A DNA stretch of 64,000 bases, taken from contig JAGOBB010000002.1 in assembly GCA_017983615.1 (NCBI GenBank), positions 176,928 through 240,927 on the forward strand, in the 5' to 3' direction. Below are positions 57,471 to 64,000 of this stretch, one piece after another. How positions within the stretch are numbered: position 1 is the first letter of the stretch; each line of letters starts with the position of its first letter. The position numbers and the translations under genes are program-made. Source of the DNA: Azonexus sp. (GTDB taxonomy: Bacteria > Pseudomonadota > Gammaproteobacteria > Burkholderiales > Rhodocyclaceae). A model generated the notes under the pieces. It saw nothing but the letters and a program-made list of their open reading frames with translations. It ran no database searches and had not been told where the DNA came from.

Positions 57471-58810
57471 CAGGCGCTGCGGCTGGTGTCGCTGTCCGGC
57501 AGCGGACCGGGAGCCAGGGCGGCGAGCAGGGTGCCGAGCTTGGCCTCGGTTTCGGCCAGTTCGTGCCGCGGATCGGAGCCGGCGACGATGCCGGCGCCGG
57601 CTTGCAGTTCGGCACTGTTGCCGTCGATCAGCGCCGAGCGCAGGGCGACCGAAAATTCGCCGTCGCCGGCCGGGGTCAGCACGCCGAATCCACCGCTGTA
57701 CCAGCCGCTGCGCTGTTCGCCATGGGCAGCCAGCCAGTCCAGCGCAGCCGCTGCCGGGTAGCCGCCGACGGCTGGCGTTGGGTGCAGGGCGCGGACGACA
57801 TCGAACAGCCGGGTGCCCGGCCGTGCCTCGGCCGAAATCCGGCTGCGCCAGTGGGCGAGCAGGCCGGCAGGGTGTTCCTCAATGGCGCCGACGTGCGGCG
57901 GCGCCTCGCACAAGGGGGCAATGGCGTCGCAGATGGCGCGGACGACCAGCGACTGTTCATGCCGGTTCTTGCTTTCGGACAACGCTAGCGAGCCGGGCCA
58001 GGCGGTGCCGGCCAGCGCGTCGACGTCAATGTGCGCACCGCGCAGGCGGACCAGACGTTCTGGCGAGGCGCCGAGAAAGGTCTGCTGGCCGTTGCCATGG
58101 GCGTAGATGACGCCGCCGGGTTGTTGGGCGATCAAGCGGCCGAGGATGGTGGCCGGCGCGAAGGGGCCGCTGGCCTGGAGCTTCCGGCTGCGGCTGAGGA
58201 CCACCTTGGCGACGCGACCGGCCGCAATGTCGCGTAGCGCGGCGTTGACGCGGGCGATCCAGGCGCGGTCGTTGAGTGGTTCAGGCCGGCCGGGCAGCAA
58301 TTGTGGCGCCCCGGTCGCCGGCGGGCTGGCCAGCATGGGCAGCCATTCCGCTGTAGCCTGGGCCAGCCGCCCGGCCGGCGCACTGAGCGTGACCGAGCAG
58401 TCGCCGTCGATGCAGTGGAGCAGGATGGCCGGGATGGACAGCAAGGCGTTGGGTAGCGGCGCGTTGCTGGCGGCATCGAAGGCAAAACCGGCGAAGGCCA
58501 GGGCGGGGCCATTGTGCCGCCAGTGCCGGCAGAAACCGGCATAGGCGTTGTCGAGCGCCGCGAAACGGTGGGTGCCGGCCGTCGCCACATGCAGCGCGTG
58601 GCCAATGGCCAGCCGGTACTCGCAGCGATCCGGTCGGGCGCGGTACCAGTGGGGCTGGTGGGCTGGCAGCAGATCGAGCCAGTCGGTGTCGCAGCGGCCG
58701 AGCGGGAGATGCAGGCTGACCGGCGCCGAATCCGGTGCGCTGGCCGCCAGCGCCTGCAGGCGCGACAGGGTTTCGGGGGCGGTGAGCTGACGGCGCAGGG
58801 TGTGGATCAT
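57470..58810 (-). CDS. menF: Isochorismate synthase
   Basis: 446 aa of the chorismate-utilising family. The C-terminal catalytic domain shows VNAALRDIAAGRVAKVVLSRSR, FLGASPERLVRLRG, ALAGTAWPGSLALSESKNRHEQ (with the catalytic acidic region), HPTPAVGGYPAAAALDWLAAHG and GWYSGGFGVL. It converts chorismate to isochorismate. The nearby menE points to menaquinone rather than a siderophore. Its start overlaps a small upstream ORF (ATGA). Confidence 0.88.
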   Translation of the reverse strand: MIHTLRRQLTAPETLSRLQALAASAPDSAPVSLHLPLGRCDTDWLDLLPAHQPHWYRARPDRCEYRLAIGHALHVATAGTHRFAALDNAYAGFCRHWRHNGPALAFAGFAFDAASNAPLPNALLSIPAILLHCIDGDCSVTLSAPAGRLAQATAEWLPMLASPPATGAPQLLPGRPEPLNDRAWIARVNAALRDIAAGRVAKVVLSRSRKLQASGPFAPATILGRLIAQQPGGVIYAHGNGQQTFLGASPERLVRLRGAHIDVDALAGTAWPGSLALSESKNRHEQSLVVRAICDAIAPLCEAPPHVGAIEEHPAGLLAHWRSRISAEARPGTRLFDVVRALHPTPAVGGYPAAAALDWLAAHGEQRSGWYSGGFGVLTPAGDGEFSVALRSALIDGNSAELQAGAGIVAGSDPRHELAETEAKLGTLLAALAPGPLPDSDTSRSA

Positions 58811-59001
58811 CCTTGAAGCCTCATTTGGACGCGGCTGATGGTGCGTTTGGGCGGGATGGCCGGCGCGAAGGGACGACGTAGCAGGCTCGCGCCTGCAAGG
58901 AGGAACGCCAAAGCCGGACGCCCGACCAGACGTGCCAGCGGCCGCGTAGCGCCGTCACCCAACGGCTGAATCGCCTCGAAGGCACGAAGGTTTGTATTCA
59001 T
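58807..59001 (-). CDS. Small ORF coupled to menF, unknown function
   Basis: 64 aa from ATG 59001, basic and with one hydrophobic stretch (PALAFLLAGASLL). Its stop overlaps the menF start (ATGA) and it follows menE closely, so it may be a real coupled gene or a leader. No family recognised and no strong ribosome binding site. Confidence 0.4.
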   Translation of the reverse strand: MNTNLRAFEAIQPLGDGATRPLARLVGRPALAFLLAGASLLRRPFAPAIPPKRTISRVQMRLQG

Positions 59002-59046
59002 GCTGCTGGTCAATGAGGGATAAGTGGTCAAGTGAGGTTTCAAGGA

Positions 59047-60312
59047 TCATTGCTTTTCCCTACCGGCGATGCGGCGCAGGGCGGGGCGATCGAACTTGCC
59101 GGCGGCGTTGCGCGGCAGGCTGTCGAGACGGTGAAAGCGCCGGGGCTGGGCGGCTGAGGGTAGCTGCCGGCGGGCGTGTTCGAACAGATCGGCCGGCTCG
59201 ACCCGGCCGACGACCAGGGCGACGACGACGTCGCCCCAGACCGGGTCGGGCTGGCCGGTGACGGCAACGTCGTCGACGCCGGGGCAGGTGGCCAGGCGGG
59301 CCTCGACCTCCTGCGGGTGGACATTGCAGCCGCCGCTGATCAGCATGTCGTCGGCGCGGCCGAGTACGCTCAGCTGGCCGTCGGCATCGATGGCGCCGAG
59401 GTCGCCGGTGGTCAGCCAGCCGTCGCTGTCGACGCCGCTGCCGTCGGCGTAGCCGAGCATCACCTGAGGGCCGCGGAGGGCGATCCGGCCGTCTTCGCCG
59501 ATGCGGATTTCGTGGCTGGGCAGGAGGCGGCCGACCAGGTTTTCCCGCCACGGGCCGTCGTCCGGCGTGTGCGCCGCGATCAGGGCAGCGGTTTCGCTCA
59601 TCCCGTAGCTGACGACCAGCGGCCAGCCGGCCGCACTGGCCTTGTCGTAGAGCTGGCGCGACAGCGCGGCGCCGCCGATCAGCGCAACGCGCAGGCTGGC
59701 CGGCGGCCGGATGCCGAGATCGAGCAGCCGGGCCAGCATGGCGGGGACCAGCGAAATGTGGGTGACCGGGTGGGTAGCCAGATCGAAGGCGACGGCCGCA
59801 GCGACGAAGCCGTCGTGGAGCAGTGCGCCGGCGCCGGCCCGGGCGCAGCGCCAGAGGATGGCCTGGCCGCCGACGTGGTGGAGCGGCAGGCAGTTCAGCC
59901 ACAGGTCGCCGGGGCGCAGGCCGAGGCGTTGGTTGGCTGCGACCGCTGCTGCATCGAGCTGGGAATTGCCGAGGAGTACGGCGCGCGGCTGGCCTTCGCT
60001 GCCGCTGGTCGAAATGATCAGCGCGGTGTCGGGGGGAGGGCGGTCGATGCTTGGCGGCAGAATGCTACGGTCGGCCGGAAAAAAGGGCCTTTTTCGCAGG
60101 CTGCAGGCGCCGGCGAAGGCGGCCAGCTGCAGGCTGTCGCCGGTGCGGATCAACGGCGTTTCGGTGCCGTCGATCTGCCGACTCAGACCTTCGACATGAT
60201 CGAGCCAGTCGGCAAAGTCGTGGCGGCGACCGGCGCTGATCACGGCCGTCGCCTCCGGCATGGCGATGGCGGCGTGCTGCAGAAGTCCGGCGAGCGTGGC
60301 GGGGGCTGTCAT
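59047..60312 (-). CDS. menE: o-Succinylbenzoate-CoA ligase-like AMP-forming enzyme
   Basis: 421 aa. ANL-superfamily motifs are IISTSGSEGQPRAVLL (P-loop), VVSYGMSETAALIA (A5), DGWLTTGDLG and the hinge LGRADDMLISGGCNVHPQEVE, with the C-terminal catalytic Lys in NAAGKFDR. Length and pairing with isochorismate synthase favour MenE, which activates o-succinylbenzoate in menaquinone synthesis. ATG 60312 has TATAAT nine bases upstream and no Shine-Dalgarno. An uptake-type repeat encodes residues 73-84 (RKRPFFPADRSI). Confidence 0.8.
   Translation of the reverse strand: MTAPATLAGLLQHAAIAMPEATAVISAGRRHDFADWLDHVEGLSRQIDGTETPLIRTGDSLQLAAFAGACSLRKRPFFPADRSILPPSIDRPPPDTALIISTSGSEGQPRAVLLGNSQLDAAAVAANQRLGLRPGDLWLNCLPLHHVGGQAILWRCARAGAGALLHDGFVAAAVAFDLATHPVTHISLVPAMLARLLDLGIRPPASLRVALIGGAALSRQLYDKASAAGWPLVVSYGMSETAALIAAHTPDDGPWRENLVGRLLPSHEIRIGEDGRIALRGPQVMLGYADGSGVDSDGWLTTGDLGAIDADGQLSVLGRADDMLISGGCNVHPQEVEARLATCPGVDDVAVTGQPDPVWGDVVVALVVGRVEPADLFEHARRQLPSAAQPRRFHRLDSLPRNAAGKFDRPALRRIAGREKQ
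60061..60094 (+). repeat. Candidate DNA-uptake-type repeat, copy 9
   Basis: Exact core at 60061-60072, GGCCGG, AAAAAA at +7 to +12, GGGCC, TTTTT at +18 to +22. It is inside menE on the strand opposite the gene. Confidence 0.92.
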
Positions 60313-60430
60313 AAGCTTTCGATTATAGAATTGCGATGTCGCCTTCAAGGCGAGGCAGATCAATAAAATGTCTTACGATAGGCGGCTTGCTGACATGCGC
60401 CTGCGGGCGAAAACCTTCAGGGAGTGGGAT

Positions 60431-60967
60431 ATGCGCCGGACAGGCGGGCTGCGATCGTTGATTGGCCGGGCCTTCGGCTGCTGGCTCCTGCTTGCCGTGC
60501 CGGCTGCGCTGGCCGGGACGCCGGGCGAAGCCCTGGTTGGAGAGCAACTGCGCGAGGCGCAGATGAACGGCATCGCCGGTGGCGGGGCCAAGCTCTCGTC
60601 GTTTCGCGGCAAGCCGCTGCTGATCAATGTCTGGGCCAGCTGGTGCGGGCCCTGTCGCGACGAAATGGGTTCGCTGGAACGGCTGGCCGGGCGCTACGCC
60701 GGTCGGGAGTTCGCGGTCATCGGCATCTCGACCGACGATGATCACGCAGCGGCGGCCCGGTTTCTCCGGCAATCGGGCGTCAGCTTCGCCAACTATATCG
60801 ACCGCAATCTGGTGCTCGAAAACATGCTCGGGGCGAACCGTCTGCCGCTCACTCTGCTGGTCGACGCCGACGGTCGCGTGATCAAGAAAATCGCCGGTTC
60901 CCGGGCCTGGGACAGTCCGGAGTCGATCAACCTGATTACCCAGGCCTTCCGTCTGAAGGCCCGTTGA
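60431..60967 (+). CDS. TlpA-family periplasmic thiol-disulfide reductase
   Basis: 178 aa. A signal peptide or anchor (MRRTGGLRSLIGRAFGCWLLLAVPAALAG) precedes a thioredoxin fold with the active site NVWASWCGPCRDEMGSL and the cis-Pro segment LPLTLLVDADG. It is the TlpA/ResA type, used in cytochrome c maturation or thiol reduction. GGAG in front of ATG 60431 supports this start over ATG 60368. It is divergent from menE. Confidence 0.9.
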   Translation: MRRTGGLRSLIGRAFGCWLLLAVPAALAGTPGEALVGEQLREAQMNGIAGGGAKLSSFRGKPLLINVWASWCGPCRDEMGSLERLAGRYAGREFAVIGISTDDDHAAAARFLRQSGVSFANYIDRNLVLENMLGANRLPLTLLVDADGRVIKKIAGSRAWDSPESINLITQAFRLKAR

Positions 60968-60977
60968 ATCCAGGCTG

Positions 60978-61736
60978 TCAGTAGGCGTAGAAGACGAACA
61001 TACCGCCGCCCAGATCCGGGCTGGCTTTGGAAAAACCGGTGGCCAGGTAGGCCTGGAGTTTCCAGTGTTCGTCCAGCTTGTGCGTCGCGAAAGCGGTCGC
61101 ATCGCGCAGCGGCGCACCGCTATCCTGGACTTTTTGCCGGAAATCGTAGCTCAGCCCAAGCGTTGTGACCTGGGAGACCTTGTACGACCAGCCGACAGAA
61201 GTGAAAAAAGGATCCTTCAGATCGGTGCCGGCCGGATCGCCCATCTTCTTGTAGCCGAGGGTGCCGAACAGCGTGCTGCTGCCGAGCATCCGGTAGATTT
61301 CGGTCTGCACCGCATAGTCATTTTCGCCGGTGCCGAGGCCCGATGCCTTATCGGCCGTGGCCAGTTTGACCTTGGCAGCCAGTTCGATCAGCCAGGGTCC
61401 GTCCTGAAAGACATTCTTGGCGGCCGACAAAACGATGTCGCCCATACCGGAAGCCTTGCGCCGGACATTCGAACCGTTGTCGATGGTCACCCGGTCCGGG
61501 CCGCTGCCCGAGACGGCCGACGGGCCGTTCGATTCAACGTAAGGGATGGTGGCGCGCAAGGTCCAGTCGCCGAATTCATATTTGATCCCGAGCGGGACAA
61601 CCAGGGTTTCGGTGCTTTTCGTTTCACCGTATTTGCCACTCGAATAGTCGAGGCCGGTGCTCAGCGTCAAAGCACTTTCGGCGTGGCAGGGCGAAATCGC
61701 CAGTGTGGCGAGCAGCGGAACAACAATCGTCTTCAA
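60978..61736 (-). CDS. Putative outer-membrane beta-barrel protein (MetA-type transporter-like)
   Basis: 252 aa. A signal peptide (LLATLAISPCHAES) is followed by alternating amphipathic strands with aromatic girdle residues (LTLSTGLDYSSGKYGETKST, WTLRATIPYVES, FTSVGWSYKVSQVTTLGLSYDFRQ). It ends in a C-terminal strand with terminal aromatic residues (GGGMFVFYAY). This is the pattern of the MetA/phenol-degradation outer-membrane family. TTG 61736 has AAGGGG upstream; the longer ORF reads into the minisatellite and is an artefact. Likely transcribed after the DUF5666 gene. Confidence 0.7.
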   Translation of the reverse strand: MKTIVVPLLATLAISPCHAESALTLSTGLDYSSGKYGETKSTETLVVPLGIKYEFGDWTLRATIPYVESNGPSAVSGSGPDRVTIDNGSNVRRKASGMGDIVLSAAKNVFQDGPWLIELAAKVKLATADKASGLGTGENDYAVQTEIYRMLGSSTLFGTLGYKKMGDPAGTDLKDPFFTSVGWSYKVSQVTTLGLSYDFRQKVQDSGAPLRDATAFATHKLDEHWKLQAYLATGFSKASPDLGGGMFVFYAY

Positions 61737-61815
61737 GAGGAGCCCCTTAGTTTTCTTCGTTTGACCACTTCGTTCGAGTGGTTCGCTGGATGCTACGGCA
61801 ACAATCAATGCCGAT

Positions 61816-63180
61816 TCAATGCCGTTCGACCCGTTCAGGCTTCTCGACTTTCTCGACTTTCTCGACCTTCTCGACCTTCTCGACCTTCTCGACCTTCTCG
61901 GCCTTCTCGGCCTTCTCGACCTTCTCGACCTTCTCGACCTTCTCGACCTTCTCGACCTTCTCGGCCTTCTCAGCCTTCTCGGCCTTCTCAGCCTTCTCGG
62001 CCTTCTCGGCCTTCTCGGCCTTCTCAACGGTCTCGGCCCTCTCCGCTGTTTCCGCCTTCTCGGCTGTTTCAGTCTTCAATAGCGATTCGTTTCGCCAATG
62101 AGTTTTCCGGGGCAGCAGTTTCTGGCGCCCGGTTGTCGTGTCCAATTCAAGATGTTCGACCACCAGCGTGCCGGCGCGGTTGGCCCTCGCCTCGACAAAT
62201 ATGCGTTGGTTGGGTACCAGCGTCTTCGCCTTGCTGGCATCGGGAATCGACATGGAAAGTCCGCCGGCCCGGATCTGGCCGCGACCATCGGAAGCCTGCA
62301 CCAGGCCTTCGACCAGGATGCGGCTGGCGCCGTCCTTGAAGCGATAGGTCGGGTCGGCGGCGACGCTCTTCGCGACCAGTTCGCTGCCGTTCCAGCGACC
62401 CTTGATCATGGCCGATTCGCCGCTGACCGCACCGGCCACCGACACGCCGTTGATCTTCGACTGCTTGCCGGAGTGGTCGACAGCGCCAAGGATGCTGGCC
62501 TGTTTCAGGTCGTGGCCGGGCTGAATCCGGGTGGCAAATACGGCGCCATCGGCTCCCGTCAGGCCGCTGACCTTGACCATCTGGCCCACTGCCAGGCCCT
62601 TGCCGCCAATCCGGGTGTCGGGGCTGATCGCGATCGCCTGGCCCATGACATGGATGGTTTTGCCACCGTGATCCATGCCGGTGATCGGCCCTTCAAGCAC
62701 GTTGAGGATGGCAATGTCCCGGGCGCGCAATCCCTTGGGCGAGTTGCTGGCTTCAATGGAGACGACCTGACCGACGGCGAGTTTGTCGGCCGACGAAGGA
62801 TCGCCGTTTTCGCTGACCGGCGTGGCGCGGTCGAAATGCACTTCGACGCCATTGACGCATACCGAGGCGAAGCCGCTGACCACGCCGACTATGCCGATGG
62901 TTCCGTCGGCGACTGGACTACCGGTGCCGCCAATGCCGCCCGTTCCGTTGGCCACCGGAGCGCCGGTTCCACCGATGCCGTTGGCTGCTGGCGCACCAGT
63001 GCCCCCGATGCCCCCGGGATCGGACTCTCCCGCAGTTGCAGGGGCCGGACTGCCCGTGCCGCCGATGCCGCCGCGGGCCTGATGGCTTCTTCCAGGCTGT
63101 TCAGGGTCGACGCAGACCGGGGCGGACCAGGCCGTCAGCGGAATGATGGCGAGGAGCAGGGAAAGCAGGTAAGACTTCAT
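61816..63180 (-). CDS. DUF5666 exported protein with Gly-rich and (V/A)EK repeats
   Basis: 454 aa. A signal peptide (SYLLSLLLAIIPLTAWSA) is followed by four copies of a GGIGGTG-type repeat (about residues 35-95). Several beta-barrel modules of the DUF5666 type follow (KLAVGQVVSIEAS, ILNVLEGPI, IGGKGLAVGQMVKVSG, ILVEGLVQASDGRGQ). A C-terminal tail of about 20 VEK/AEK tripeptides is encoded by a 9-bp minisatellite. Start ATG 63180 overlaps the DUF6502 stop (ATGA). Function unknown; the tail is probably a charged helix or adhesive spacer. Confidence 0.8.
   Translation of the reverse strand: MKSYLLSLLLAIIPLTAWSAPVCVDPEQPGRSHQARGGIGGTGSPAPATAGESDPGGIGGTGAPAANGIGGTGAPVANGTGGIGGTGSPVADGTIGIVGVVSGFASVCVNGVEVHFDRATPVSENGDPSSADKLAVGQVVSIEASNSPKGLRARDIAILNVLEGPITGMDHGGKTIHVMGQAIAISPDTRIGGKGLAVGQMVKVSGLTGADGAVFATRIQPGHDLKQASILGAVDHSGKQSKINGVSVAGAVSGESAMIKGRWNGSELVAKSVAADPTYRFKDGASRILVEGLVQASDGRGQIRAGGLSMSIPDASKAKTLVPNQRIFVEARANRAGTLVVEHLELDTTTGRQKLLPRKTHWRNESLLKTETAEKAETAERAETVEKAEKAEKAEKAEKAEKAEKAEKVEKVEKVEKVEKVEKAEKAEKVEKVEKVEKVEKVEKVEKPERVERH
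61841..62030. repeat. 9-bp minisatellite (about 21 units)
   Basis: Nearly perfect tandem repeats of TTCTCG(A/G)CC on the plus strand, which read (V/A)-E-K in the gene on the minus strand. All six frames remain open, producing spurious ORFs. The 9-base unit keeps the frame, so length change would alter the tail without breaking the gene. Decayed units extend to about 62070. Confidence 0.95.
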
Positions 63181-63998
63181 TTCGCTGCGGGCGCGCCCTG
63201 ATTGTCGGCGCTGTAGAAATAGACGCCGCAGGTGAAACGCCGGGTGCCTTCGCCCTCGTTGGTCGGTTGCTCGGCCATGGTGTGCAGTTCGGTGAGTAGC
63301 TGCATGCCCAGTTCGGCGGCCCGCACCCTCAGTTGTTCGATCTGTGCTTCGCTCAGCGAGACGTGGTGAACGCTGCGCTCGAACCACGGGCGCGGTATCC
63401 CGAGAACGTTGTCGGCTGCGGCGGCAGCGTGGTCGCCGAGGTTGTGGCCATAGTAGGCCAGCTTTTCTTCGAAGCCGTCCTTGGGCACAAAGGCGTTGCT
63501 GGTCAGGACCACTTCGTCATCGGCATTGATCTGGACGACACCGAGCCGCAGCCATTCGTCGAGAACGGAACGCGGCCGAATGTCCTGGCTGATGCTGGCA
63601 ACCAGCGCTTCAAAGGAGGGACCGTTGCCCCGTTTGGCCAGCCTGGCCAATGGGCGTGGCGAGCCGTTTTCAGCCAGCCATTCCCGCCCGGTGATCCAGG
63701 TGGCAACGATTTGCGCGCTGAGCGATATCTTGGGTGGCAGGTTCGTCTCGACATCGGGCAGTTCGCGCAGGCGCTTGACGTCCTTGCGATGGACGCCGGT
63801 GATCAGGCTGATCCGGCTGTCGGTGGAGCCCTTTTTGTCGAGCCGGAAGTCGCGTTCGGCAACTTCGACGAAAACCCGCTTCAGCAATTCAACCGCCATC
63901 GGCAGCGTGATCTCATGCGCGAGCATGACGCGAACCACGGGCGACAGCACCCGATTGATTGCGGAAAGTAGAGCGGAGCGGATGGGCGAATCGGACAT
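63177..63998 (-). CDS. DUF6502 family protein
   Basis: 273 aa, cytoplasmic. The N-terminal region (RVLSPVVRVMLAHEITLPMAVELLKRVFVEVAE) and RISLITGVHRKDVKRLRELP look like a helix-turn-helix-type DNA-binding region, followed by SVLDEWLRLGVVQINADDEVVLTSNAFVP. The pattern matches DUF6502 proteins, which are often encoded with DUF5666 proteins. It overlaps that gene by four bases (ATGA). It probably acts as a regulator or partner of the exported protein. Confidence 0.8.
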   Translation of the reverse strand: MSDSPIRSALLSAINRVLSPVVRVMLAHEITLPMAVELLKRVFVEVAERDFRLDKKGSTDSRISLITGVHRKDVKRLRELPDVETNLPPKISLSAQIVATWITGREWLAENGSPRPLARLAKRGNGPSFEALVASISQDIRPRSVLDEWLRLGVVQINADDEVVLTSNAFVPKDGFEEKLAYYGHNLGDHAAAAADNVLGIPRPWFERSVHHVSLSEAQIEQLRVRAAELGMQLLTELHTMAEQPTNEGEGTRRFTCGVYFYSADNQGAPAAK

Positions 63999-64000
63999 CG

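Noticed and set aside
61789-61800. GATGCTACGGCA resembling the uptake-type core
   Set aside because: Only 9 of 12 bases match, and the following bases have no A/T tracts at the required positions.
61841-62030. Possible CRISPR array
   Set aside because: The units are contiguous 9-mers without spacers and lie in a coding frame, so this is a minisatellite.
61065-62339. Plus-strand ORF running through the minisatellite
   Set aside because: Repeats of nine bases keep all frames open. The translation is (P/S/R) low complexity and antisense to two supported genes.

Overview
The window is high-GC (around 60%) bacterial DNA, and the gene content and order point to a betaproteobacterium. The best fit is a Rhodocyclales (Dechloromonas-like) organism: mdh, a GntR regulator, sdhCDAB, sdhE, gltA, the 2-oxoglutarate dehydrogenase genes and zapE lie in one block, an rpfE-recJ pair is present, and there is a PEP-CTERM protein. 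The genus is inferred from gene content and order only.

Layout. 1-13.8 kb is a central-carbon block: a malyl-CoA-lyase-type enzyme and malate dehydrogenase on the minus strand, then a divergent GntR regulator followed by succinate dehydrogenase, its flavinylation factor, citrate synthase and the three 2-oxoglutarate dehydrogenase subunits. 13.8-16 kb holds zapE, a secretin-domain protein and a small membrane protein. 16-29.2 kb is mainly minus strand: a large hybrid histidine kinase, a sulfhydrylase (metY), mnmC, lysS, several poorly characterised genes, and prfB with its programmed frameshift. An FemAB-like acyltransferase lies on the plus strand within this part. 29.5-33.7 kb is a signalling cassette made of a chemoreceptor with almost no periplasmic domain, a membrane-anchored NIT protein and a PAS-GGDEF-EAL protein. 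33.9-38.5 kb carries pyruvate:ferredoxin oxidoreductase and its dihydroorotate-dehydrogenase-like partner. 38.6-39.5 kb holds a c-di-GMP-I (GEMM-I) riboswitch in front of a small secreted protein. 39.5-54.3 kb has recJ, an rpfE-like gene, lolCD, a NIT chemoreceptor, a DUF2062 gene divergent from the DNA-uptake channel gene comEC, a hydrolase, mtfA, an EamA transporter and relA. 54.5-64 kb carries a PEP-CTERM protein, ppk, menaquinone-pathway genes (isochorismate synthase, menE), a TlpA thioredoxin, a putative outer-membrane protein, and a DUF5666 protein with a 9-bp minisatellite coupled to a DUF6502 gene.

The most striking signal lies outside the gene list. A 12-bp word, AATGCTACGGTC, occurs exactly eight times between 15 and 60 kb, plus one copy split by a 27-bp hairpin and one degenerate copy. 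In every copy the word is followed by two A/T tracts at fixed distances (about +7 to +12 and +18 to +22), one helical turn apart. This is the architecture of Pasteurellaceae DNA uptake signal sequences (core plus two phased A/T tracts), in a lineage for which I know of no described uptake sequence. The copies lie in both orientations, most of them inside genes, and one is inside comEC itself. I propose it as a candidate DNA uptake sequence family.
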